Source: Halorientalis pallida
GTDB taxonomy: Archaea > Halobacteriota > Halobacteria > Halobacteriales > Haloarculaceae
Direction: 5' to 3'
DNA: 64,000 bases
Assembly: GCF_004118325.1 (NCBI RefSeq)
Contig: NZ_RDFA01000003.1
Coordinates: 496,001-560,000 of the forward strand
This document shows positions 17,289 through 24,263 of this stretch, piece after piece. A program made the translations under genes and the position numbers. The first letter of the stretch is position 1. Each line of letters opens with the position of its first letter. The notes under the pieces were generated by a model. That model worked only from the letters and a program-made list of their open reading frames with translations. It ran no database searches and was not told the DNA's origin.

Positions 17289-18037
17289 ACGGGAATCGTG
17301 CAGTCAGCGACGTGATCGGGTTCGTGATCGTCTTCTCGCTGGTCGCGGCGACCGTGGGCATCGTCTCGGTCACCGGTATCGGCATCTTACAGGACGCCCG
17401 CGACGCCGAACAGGTGAACAACGCCGAGCGGGCCTTCGACGTGCTCGCGGACAACATGGCAGACATCCACCAGGAAGGGGCACCGAGTCGGTCGACCGAG
17501 ATCAAGCTCGACAGCGCACGGCTCGAGGTACGAGCACCCGTCGAGATCAACGTCACGGGCGTCGATCCGAGCGGGACGAACCCCAACGTCTCCTACTCGG
17601 CGGTCCCGATCGTGTACGAGGGTCGCGGCGACACGGCCATCGTCTACGAGGCCGGTGCCGTCTTCCGTGACTCGCCACAAGGCGGCATCGTCAGTGAGAA
17701 ACCGCCGTTTCGCTTCGCGGACGGCGAGGTGATCATCCCGATCATCCAGACCCAGCAGATGGGCAACGCCACGAGCGTCAGCGGCGGGACGATCCGGGTC
17801 CGGGCCGAGCAGGCCGTCCGGGAACCACTGGCCGAGTTCGTGCAGCGGGAGGCCGCCTACGACGCCCTGATCGTCAACGTCACGTCGCCCCGCTACCGGC
17901 TCTGGAAGCGCTACCTGGAAGAGGACGCCGACGCCACGTGTACAGTGACCCGCCCGGAGACGGTCCAGTGTCGGATCGACGATCCCAAGCGACTGGCGGT
18001 CACGCGGACGCTGATAAACTTCGAGTTCGAGATCTAG
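17285..18037 (+). CDS. Pilin-like protein, set B gene 5
   Basis: 250 residues. NRAVSDVIGFVIVFSLVAA is the pilin-type hydrophobic start; the spine helix NNAERAFDVLADNMADIHQ and the motif PSRSTEIKLDSARLEV follow, matching 7575-8381. It ends at a TAG that shares the palindrome CTAG with the stop of the convergent gene. Likely a minor pilin. Confidence 0.75.
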   Translation: MNGNRAVSDVIGFVIVFSLVAATVGIVSVTGIGILQDARDAEQVNNAERAFDVLADNMADIHQEGAPSRSTEIKLDSARLEVRAPVEINVTGVDPSGTNPNVSYSAVPIVYEGRGDTAIVYEAGAVFRDSPQGGIVSEKPPFRFADGEVIIPIIQTQQMGNATSVSGGTIRVRAEQAVREPLAEFVQREAAYDALIVNVTSPRYRLWKRYLEEDADATCTVTRPETVQCRIDDPKRLAVTRTLINFEFEI

Positions 18038-19608
18038 TCGAAGTCGACCGCGACCTCGTTTTCCGTGACGTGGAGGTACGTGATGTATTCGGCCCCGCTC
18101 GCCGTCTCGTAGTTGAGCCGGCCCGAGGAGGCGTCCTGCACGATGGCCCGGCTGTTGCCCGGCCCCATCTGTGAGGTCATGTCGATGTCCGGGCCCATCA
18201 GCGAGGTGTAGTGGTTGACGACGTCTTCGAGCGTGCGGGCGGTGCCGGTAGTCCCCGGTGAGTACGGCCCGTCGGGTTCCCAGCTCACGGTCCCGTCGTG
18301 TCGTTCCAGCGTCGCGTCGCCGTGCGTGTAGTCACACTTGATGTGCTCGCCGAAGCGCCACTTGTTGCCGGCGCCGGGCCCGCCGCCGCAGTTGATGCCC
18401 GGCGCGTTCTGGTCGTAGTCCATGCCACCGAAATCCGACAGCAGGTCGATGGAGAGTTGCGGGCCGTCGCTGGTGCAGGTCCACTCGACCCTGCTGTCGG
18501 GGTGGGCGCTCGGGTCGATCGTGGTCTCCCAGTACTCGTACTCGCCGGAGCCGTCACCGGAGTAGTAGTACAGCCCGACGTACACGTCCGAGGTCGGTGC
18601 GGTCGGACAGCTGTTGTGATAGTTGTTCCCCGTCGGCAGGACGTGTAACTCGTACTCCTGGTTGTTCTTCTCGTCGTAGAGCGAGAAGTGGTCGTTGTTC
18701 CCGTTGGTGTAGACGATGTCGAGTTCGAACTCCTTGAGGGGGTGGCCGGCGGCGATTCCGTCGGCGGGCACGCTCTCGCCCTCTTCGGGAATAGTAAAGG
18801 AGCCGGGCGGACCGCCGATGGACTTCAGCTCGAGGCGAACGGTGCGGTTGCCGTCCCAGACGGTGACTTCGCCGGTCGTTCGCTCGCGGAAGTACGTCGC
18901 CCAGGCCTCGTAGTAGTCGCTGCGGACCGTGACGTTGACCGTCCCGTTGCGGATCGGGTTGGTATAGTTGCGCTCGGTTCCGTTGTAGGGGACGCCGATC
19001 TCGTCGCCGGCGGTCGGTGTCGACCGCGCGGGGAAGACGAGGTCTGCCTGTTTCTGTGGCTCGATCGACACGTCGACGCTGCCCTTGGCGTTGCCGCCGC
19101 CGAGCGTGCGGATGATCGGGAGCGTCAGCGTCGCGCCCCGGTAGTGAAACTCCGGCGGGGAGATCATGCGGGCTTCGCCGTTCGTGGCGCGTTTCCAGAC
19201 GCCACCGCCCTGGTACGCGAGCGACTGGTCACCGTTCTCGTAGCGGAGCGCGCCCATCGACCTGTTGTAGATGACCTCGCGCTCGTCGTCGTCGTCCTCG
19301 GTGTAGTTGTTGTGGACGATACGCATCCACCCGGACCCTTCGTCGACCTCGAACGTGCCGCCGTCCTGACCGAACGAGATCGTCTGTCCGTTGGCGTCGC
19401 CCAGTGCGACCATCGCTGCCCGGGAATCGAACAGTGTCATCGAGTGTTCGGCACGCTGAAGTTCCGACTGGGACTGCGTACTCGTCAGCGCGCCGGAACC
19501 GATCATCACGATGAGAACCATCCCGGCCATGACGATGGCGAACACCAGGACGTAGCCGATCGGACCGGATTGTGCGCGCGTGCCCGGCCGCCGCGTCCCT
19601 GCTGCCAT
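18034..19608 (-). CDS. Pilin-like protein, set B convergent partner
   Basis: 524 residues; the ATG at 19608 (MAAGTRRPGTRAQSGPIGY) places the hydrophobic helix (GYVLVFAIVMAGMVLIVMIG) near residue 17. A spine helix (SQSELQRAEHSMTLFDSRAA) follows, then a large extracellular domain with beta structure and two Cys-rich spots (SCPTAP, EWTCTSDG). In position and orientation it is the counterpart of the 1300-residue gene of set A but lacks the CARDB array. Its stop overlaps the end of the neighbouring convergent gene by 4 nt. A tip or cap role is possible. Confidence 0.72.
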   Translation of the reverse strand: MAAGTRRPGTRAQSGPIGYVLVFAIVMAGMVLIVMIGSGALTSTQSQSELQRAEHSMTLFDSRAAMVALGDANGQTISFGQDGGTFEVDEGSGWMRIVHNNYTEDDDDEREVIYNRSMGALRYENGDQSLAYQGGGVWKRATNGEARMISPPEFHYRGATLTLPIIRTLGGGNAKGSVDVSIEPQKQADLVFPARSTPTAGDEIGVPYNGTERNYTNPIRNGTVNVTVRSDYYEAWATYFRERTTGEVTVWDGNRTVRLELKSIGGPPGSFTIPEEGESVPADGIAAGHPLKEFELDIVYTNGNNDHFSLYDEKNNQEYELHVLPTGNNYHNSCPTAPTSDVYVGLYYYSGDGSGEYEYWETTIDPSAHPDSRVEWTCTSDGPQLSIDLLSDFGGMDYDQNAPGINCGGGPGAGNKWRFGEHIKCDYTHGDATLERHDGTVSWEPDGPYSPGTTGTARTLEDVVNHYTSLMGPDIDMTSQMGPGNSRAIVQDASSGRLNYETASGAEYITYLHVTENEVAVDFD

Positions 19609-19940
19609 GTCCACACAGATTGCGTACCGAGTAGCAAAAACGCTCCGGCCGTACTCACGGATGGACGCGAAAGAAACCCCCACACCACGGTTCGAGTCGG
19701 ACGACGGAGCCGGCAGCCGGGTCGGTCGGGAGCCGCGAGTAGAAACCGTAAAGTGGGAGAGCGGGAAGTTTGGGGTGGGAACAGCACGACCGCAAATCCG
19801 ACGCGCCGCTACGATCACTTTCGCGGCTTGGGATTGCGGTAGTGTTTCGGCAGTCCGCCGGCCCGCGGTGTTCGCTTTCGAGGCCAGCACCGCCTGCCGG
19901 CACGCCGGACAGCGGTCGTAGCGGTTCCAATCATTCAACA
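19609..19940. other. Divergent intergenic region upstream of rps15
   Basis: 332 nt between the divergent starts of the set B partner and rps15. It must hold both promoters, but I cannot pick convincing TATA boxes. A minus-strand frame with a CPAC motif near 19899 runs in phase into the neighbouring gene, but I do not consider it coding. Confidence 0.4.
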
Positions 19941-20402
19941 ATGGCACGAATGCACACACGCCGCCGCGGCTCGTCCGACTCGGACAAGCCCGTGGCAGAC
20001 GAACCGCCGGAGTGGAGCGACGTCGACGCCGACGCCGTCGAAGAGCGCGTCGTCGAACTGGCAGAACAGGGGCTGAGCCCGAGCGAGATCGGGCTGAAAC
20101 TCCGTGACGAGGGCGTCCAGGGGACCCCGGTCCCCGACGTGTCCCTCGCCACGGACAAGAAGATCACCGAAATCCTCGAAGAGAACGACGCAGAGCCCGA
20201 TCTACCCGAAGACCTGCGCAACCTGATGGAGCGGGCCGTTCGCCTGCGCGAGCACATGAACGACAACCCCAACGACCATCAGAACAAGCGCGCGCTCCAG
20301 AACACCGAATCGAAGATCCGCCGCCTGGTCGATTACTACCGCGGCGACGAGCTGGACGCCGACTTCACGTACTCCTACGACACCGCCAAGGAACTCCTGT
20401 AG
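19941..20402 (+). CDS. rps15: 30S ribosomal protein S15 (archaeal/eukaryotic S13-like)
   Basis: 153 residues starting MARMHTRRRGSSDSDKP, the typical archaeal S15 start. The archaeal N-terminal extension is followed by the S15 core (NPNDHQNKRALQNTESKIRR LVDYY region), which binds 16S rRNA. It leads the widely conserved haloarchaeal cluster rps15 - recJ-like - pcc1 - rps1e. The start is unambiguous because upstream in-frame sequence is unlike protein. Confidence 0.96.
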   Translation: MARMHTRRRGSSDSDKPVADEPPEWSDVDADAVEERVVELAEQGLSPSEIGLKLRDEGVQGTPVPDVSLATDKKITEILEENDAEPDLPEDLRNLMERAVRLREHMNDNPNDHQNKRALQNTESKIRRLVDYYRGDELDADFTYSYDTAKELL

Positions 20403-20403
20403 G

Positions 20404-21567
20404 ATGTCCACCGCCGACCGTCCCACCGAGTCCGCGTCCGCCGCGAGCGACGTCTCCGCGGTCTGTCGCGACGCCGAGTTCGTTCGGCTCGTCGCGGCCG
20501 CCGACGGCGACGCCCTGGCGGCGACTGGCGTCCTCGCCCGGGCGCTCGCGGCGACCGACCGGCCCTTCCAGGCCAGCGTCGTCGCCCCGACCGCGACCGC
20601 CGAGCGCGCCACCGAGGCCGACGCGACGATCACGCTCGGCCGGGCCGACGCAGCCGCGGACGCGGCGATTCCGTCCGGCCCGCAACCGATCAGCGAGGTC
20701 GCGTTCCAGGCCGCCGAGCAACTCGGCAGTGCCGACGCCGTCCTCGCGCTGGCCGGCGCGACCGTGGCCGACACCACGCCGAGCGCCACGCTCGTCGAGG
20801 CGGCGGGCGTCGAGCGCCGACCCGGCGTCGCGACACCGACGGCGGACCTCACCGAGGGGCTGGCCTACGGGACACGCCTGCACGCACCGTTCTCGGGCGA
20901 CCCGGAGTCCGTGCGCGCGGCCCTGGCCGACTGCAACCTCATGCTCGCGGCCGAGGACGTGACGGCGCTCGACGACGACGATCGCCGCCGACTCGCCTCG
21001 ATGGTCGCACTGCGGGCCGCCGGTGCCGGGGACGCGACCCCGCGCGCCGCCGAGTGTGTCGAGGACACGCTGCGACCCCACGAGGGTGGTCCCTTCGGGA
21101 CCGTCGAGGGGTACGGCGACGTGCTCGATGCTGTCGCACGCGTCCAGCCAGGCACCGGCGTCGCGCTGGCGCTTGGCCACGACGCGCGCGAGGCGGCCCT
21201 CGACGCCTGGCGGACCCACGGCGAGCGTGCACACCGCGCGCTCGGGGCCGCGACGACCGGCCGGTACGACGGGTTGTTCGTGGCGAGAGGCGCGGCGGAC
21301 GATCAGGGGTTGCCGGACGCAGCGGCGATCCCGGTCGCCACGGCCGCGCGCCTGCTCCGGGACTTCCGGTCGCCGGAGCCGGTGGCGCTGTTCGTGACGG
21401 ACGGGCAGGCCGCCGTGGCCTCGGTCGAGGACCGCCAACTCGGGGCGACGATGGACGCGGCAGTCGAATCGGTGGGCGGTCGCGCGGCCGGCACGGGTCG
21501 GCGCGCGCGGGCGACCTTCGAGACCGACACCGCGGAGTTCATCATGGCCTTCAGGGAGGCGCTATGA
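20404..21567 (+). CDS. Degenerate RecJ/DHH-family protein
   Basis: 387 residues, starting one nt after the rps15 stop. The length and layout fit the DHH-DHHA1 superfamily. The motif I region reads AADGDALAATGVLARAL instead of the usual D-x-D-G-x-x-A. No DHH triad is visible where motif III should be. The C-terminal DHHA1 glycine motif is reduced to GGRAAGTGRRARATF. The family is annotated as RecJ-like exonuclease in this gene order, but this copy lacks metal ligands and is probably non-catalytic. Haloarchaea carry several RecJ-like proteins, some acting as structural partners (compare Cdc45). Coupling with ribosome and KEOPS genes is conserved, but the reason is unknown. Confidence 0.8.
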   Translation: MSTADRPTESASAASDVSAVCRDAEFVRLVAAADGDALAATGVLARALAATDRPFQASVVAPTATAERATEADATITLGRADAAADAAIPSGPQPISEVAFQAAEQLGSADAVLALAGATVADTTPSATLVEAAGVERRPGVATPTADLTEGLAYGTRLHAPFSGDPESVRAALADCNLMLAAEDVTALDDDDRRRLASMVALRAAGAGDATPRAAECVEDTLRPHEGGPFGTVEGYGDVLDAVARVQPGTGVALALGHDAREAALDAWRTHGERAHRALGAATTGRYDGLFVARGAADDQGLPDAAAIPVATAARLLRDFRSPEPVALFVTDGQAAVASVEDRQLGATMDAAVESVGGRAAGTGRRARATFETDTAEFIMAFREAL

Positions 21568-21785
21568 GAGCCGTGATCGAGACGACCCACGGCGACGCCG
21601 AGCGGGCCGCGATGGTCGCGGCCGCGCTCACCCCCGACAACACGGACGAGATGAAGACGACGGTCGACGGCGAGACGGTCAGGACGGTGATCGAACGGGA
21701 GTCGACCGGCGGGTTACACGCGACGGTCGACGATTACGTGGTCAACTGTACAGTTGCGGACGAACTCACACAGACACAATCATGA
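21564..21785 (+). CDS. pcc1: KEOPS complex subunit Pcc1
   Basis: 73 residues (MRAVIETTHGDAERAAMVAA), a short alpha/beta protein with the ALTPDN and VDDYVVN segments typical of archaeal Pcc1. In the family it dimerises and binds Kae1 in the complex that makes the t6A37 tRNA modification. It overlaps the preceding gene by 4 nt and the following rps1e by ATGA, so it is translated in an operon. Length is normal for haloarchaea. Confidence 0.88.
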   Translation: MRAVIETTHGDAERAAMVAAALTPDNTDEMKTTVDGETVRTVIERESTGGLHATVDDYVVNCTVADELTQTQS

Positions 21786-22462
21786 GCGAACGATCAGTTT
21801 CACGGCAGAAGCAGGGCAAGCAGTGGTACACCGTGTTCTCGCCCGAGCAGTTCGAGCGCGAGGAACTCGGTGACACGCCCGCAGACGAATCGGAGAAGGT
21901 CCTCGGACGGACCATCGAAACCACGCTGGGCGATCTGAAAAACGACGCCAGCGAGAACAACAAGAAGCTCACCTTCCAGGTGAACGAGGTGGCCGGCGAC
22001 TCGGCCTACACCCAGTTCGATACCTTCGAGCTGACACGGGACTACAAGCGCAGCCTCGTCCGTCGTGGCTCCTCGAAGATCGAGGCCTTCGTCACGGTCC
22101 TGACGACCGACGACTACCGCCTGCAGGTCCAGCCCGTCGCCTACACGACGAAGTCCGCGGACCACAGCCAGGAGAAGGCCATCCGCCGGACGATGATCGA
22201 CCTCGTCCGGGAGAGTGCGAGCGACCGCACCTTCAGCGACCTCGTCGACAGCGTCGTCGAAGGTCGGCTCTCCTCGGCCATCTACAACGAGGCCAAGCAG
22301 ATCTACCCGGTGCGCCGCGTCGAGATCCAGAAGACGACCCTCGAAGCCCGCCCCGAAGAGGTCGCCGCCGAAGAGGAGACCAGCGTCGACGTGGGCGAGG
22401 ACGACTCCGCGGTCACCGCCGACGAGGACGGCGCCGAAGAAGCCGACGCCGACGAAGAGTAA
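21782..22462 (+). CDS. rps1e: 30S ribosomal protein S3ae (eS1)
   Basis: 226 residues beginning MSERSVSRQKQGKQWYTVFS. The KQWY and GRTIETTLGDL segments are characteristic of archaeal S3ae. The C-terminus is a strongly acidic tail typical of halophiles. Last gene of the rps15 cluster; a U-rich stretch follows 17 nt after its stop. Confidence 0.95.
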   Translation: MSERSVSRQKQGKQWYTVFSPEQFEREELGDTPADESEKVLGRTIETTLGDLKNDASENNKKLTFQVNEVAGDSAYTQFDTFELTRDYKRSLVRRGSSKIEAFVTVLTTDDYRLQVQPVAYTTKSADHSQEKAIRRTMIDLVRESASDRTFSDLVDSVVEGRLSSAIYNEAKQIYPVRRVEIQKTTLEARPEEVAAEEETSVDVGEDDSAVTADEDGAEEADADEE

Positions 22463-22479
22463 TTCGACTCGAGTTTCGA

Positions 22480-22485
22480 TTTTTT
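22480..22485 (+). terminator. Oligo-T terminator after rps1e
   Basis: A run of six T (TCGATTTTTTACG) lies 18-23 nt after the rps1e stop. Archaeal termination commonly needs only a T tract. Confidence 0.5.
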
Positions 22486-22506
22486 ACGCGCCGGGAGTGA
22501 CGATGC

Positions 22507-22533
22507 CGGTCGGAGCTACCGGGCTCGAACCGA
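22507..22533 (-). other. tRNA T-arm-like sequence
   Basis: On the minus strand ATCGG-TTCGAGC-CCGGT forms a T arm and is followed by an acceptor-like AGCTCCGA. No other tRNA part is present and it abuts the stop of the copper-protein gene. It may be a tRNA remnant or a chance match. Confidence 0.35.
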
Positions 22534-23031
22534 TCACTCGGTGTCGGTCCCGGACGGCGTTCCGTCGGTGGCCGTTACCGGTCCGCCTTCGGGCGTGCGG
22601 GTGGCGTTCTCGGTGACTTCGATGGTGCCGACCATCCCGGTCTTCTCGTGGGGGATGCAGAAGTACTCGTAGGTGCCGGGGACGGTGAAGGTGTGCTCGT
22701 AGGTCTCGTTGCTGGAGAAGCCGCCACCGCTGTTTTTGAACCAGCCGTCGCGAGCGGCTTGGGTGCTCTCGAACCCGCCGGAGGCGAAGAAGTCAGCCTC
22801 GTCCGGAATGCCGCTCTCGTAGGCCGTGACGGAGTGCGTGCTCTTGCTCGTGTTCTTCCACACCACTGTCGTGCCCGGGGCGACCGAAAACTCCGCCGGG
22901 CGGAACGCGGAGGTCGACATGCCGATGTCGTAACTGTCGCTGGCACTCCCGGCACTGGAGCCGAAACAGCCGGCGACCGAGACCGCGACGGCGGTACTCC
23001 CGACGCTCGCGAGGAAGGCCCGTCTGCGCAT
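22534..23031 (-). CDS. Halocyanin-like blue copper lipoprotein
   Basis: 165 residues. The N-terminus MRRRAFLASVG with lipobox VAGC (Cys22) is a Tat-type lipoprotein signal. The soluble domain is a cupredoxin with a type 1 copper set: His66 (KSTHSV), Cys125 and His128 in CIPHEK, and Met133. It would carry electrons on the outer face of the membrane, like halocyanin or plastocyanin. An insertion of about 25 residues (FFASGGFESTQAARDGWFK) separates the first His from the Cys loop. The start at 23031 is set by the signal peptide. It is convergent with rps1e. Confidence 0.9.
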   Translation of the reverse strand: MRRRAFLASVGSTAVAVSVAGCFGSSAGSASDSYDIGMSTSAFRPAEFSVAPGTTVVWKNTSKSTHSVTAYESGIPDEADFFASGGFESTQAARDGWFKNSGGGFSSNETYEHTFTVPGTYEYFCIPHEKTGMVGTIEVTENATRTPEGGPVTATDGTPSGTDTE

Positions 23032-23135
23032 ACCCACTCTCAGGACCGGAGCGTCATATGTCGCGCGGTTTCGGACGGTCGCGGGCCACGAGTCGGAGTG
23101 GTCGGACTTTTCTACCCGGCGCTCGGACGGGGGGT

Positions 23136-23405
23136 ATGGAGCGAACGCAGTTCGGGGCGGGCCTGCTCGCGGTCGGACTCGCGACGGTCGCGGCCGCCGC
23201 GGTGGAGTTCGGCACGAAGCTGCCGCGACTGACCGGCGTCGGCGTGGGCGCGGGCGCTGCCGTCGCGCTGGTGGGTCTGGCGACCGTCCTGGGGTACGGG
23301 TTCGATCCCGACGGTGACAACCGGGTCGCGGGCGTCCTCGTCGTGTTCGGGACGGTCGCGGCATTCGGGTTGCTCGTGACCGCGTTGATGCACGCCATCG
23401 AGTAG
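23136..23405 (+). CDS. Small membrane protein of unknown function
   Basis: 89 residues with three hydrophobic segments (GLLAVGLATVAAAAVEF, GVGVGAGAAVALVGLATVL, VAGVLVVFGTVAAFGLLVTA) and a short polar FDPDGDNR loop. I recognise no family. It ends 48 nt before pssA on the same strand and may be co-transcribed. Confidence 0.7.
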   Translation: MERTQFGAGLLAVGLATVAAAAVEFGTKLPRLTGVGVGAGAAVALVGLATVLGYGFDPDGDNRVAGVLVVFGTVAAFGLLVTALMHAIE

Positions 23406-23453
23406 CGGGGTCGTACCGAACGGACTAAGGCGGCGGTCCTCCGACCGGGAGGT

Positions 23454-24218
23454 ATGCAGCCGCGGTTCGTCGGCCGGCTGGGACTCGCCGACCTGGTGAC
23501 GGTGGCAAACGCAGGCCTCGGCTTCGCGGCCGCGGTCGCCGCCACCGCCAGTCCGGCCCTGGGGGCGCGCCTGATCCTGCTGGCTGCCGTCGCCGACGGA
23601 CTCGACGGCGTCCTGGCCCGCAAGATGGGGAGCACCCCGGTCGGGGAGTTCATCGACTCGCTGGCCGACGTGGCATCCTTCTGTGTCGCGCCCGCCATCT
23701 TCGTCTTCAGCGTCGCCAGCGCCGAGTGGGGGCTCACCCTCTCGGGGTCCGACCCGCCGGCACTGCTGGCGACGGCACTGGTCGTCCCGGCGCTGTTCGT
23801 CGGCTCCGGCGTCGTCCGCCTGGGGATGTACACCGCCTACGACATCGGGAGCGACGAGACCGAGGGCGTCCAGACGACGCTCGCGGCCACGATTCTGTCC
23901 GTCGTCTATCTCGCGGGCGTCCCCGGCGCTCGCGGCGCGACGGCCCTGCTCGCCATGACGGCCGTGTTCACGTACCTGATGATCACGACGGTCACCTACC
24001 CGGAACTGCGCGCGTCCCACGCGCTGGGGATGGGGGCGGTCCAGGCGGGGGCCATCGTCGCACCGACCGCTTTCGGTCGGCTCTTCCCCCGGGCGCTGCT
24101 CGTCGGGGCCTTTCTCTACCTGATCGGGCCGTGGTTCTACCGGCGGTACCTCGTCGACGCGCCCGAGGAAGGGGCCGACGATGGTCCCGACCCGGCACCG
24201 GGAGCGGATACCGAATGA
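23454..24218 (+). CDS. pssA: CDP-alcohol phosphatidyltransferase, likely archaetidylserine synthase
   Basis: 254 residues, integral membrane. The CDP-alcohol phosphotransferase signature is present: Asp48, Asp51-Gly52-x2-Ala55-Arg56, Gly64, Asp68 and Asp72. The following ADVASFCVAPA matches the serine-transferring subgroup (PssA), which makes archaetidylserine from CDP-archaeol and serine. Several hydrophobic helices follow. The spacing between Arg56 and Gly64 is seven residues rather than the usual eight. Its stop codon overlaps the right end of the adjacent IS element, so the native 3' end may have been altered by the insertion. Confidence 0.85.
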   Translation: MQPRFVGRLGLADLVTVANAGLGFAAAVAATASPALGARLILLAAVADGLDGVLARKMGSTPVGEFIDSLADVASFCVAPAIFVFSVASAEWGLTLSGSDPPALLATALVVPALFVGSGVVRLGMYTAYDIGSDETEGVQTTLAATILSVVYLAGVPGARGATALLAMTAVFTYLMITTVTYPELRASHALGMGAVQAGAIVAPTAFGRLFPRALLVGAFLYLIGPWFYRRYLVDAPEEGADDGPDPAPGADTE

Positions 24219-24224
24219 CATCCT

Positions 24225-24244
24225 CCGCGCCGTAAACAGCGCGG
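24225..24244 (-). ncRNA. Right-end hairpin / scaffold end of a putative omega RNA
   Basis: A 6-bp stem CCGCGC/GCGCGG with an 8-nt loop ends the tnpB transcript. In characterised TnpB systems the RNA scaffold ends here and the guide is the flanking DNA, which would be antisense to the pssA 3' end. Activity is not shown, and the tnpB is broken. Confidence 0.4.
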
Positions 24245-24263
24245 TTTCCCAGGCGTTGAGATA

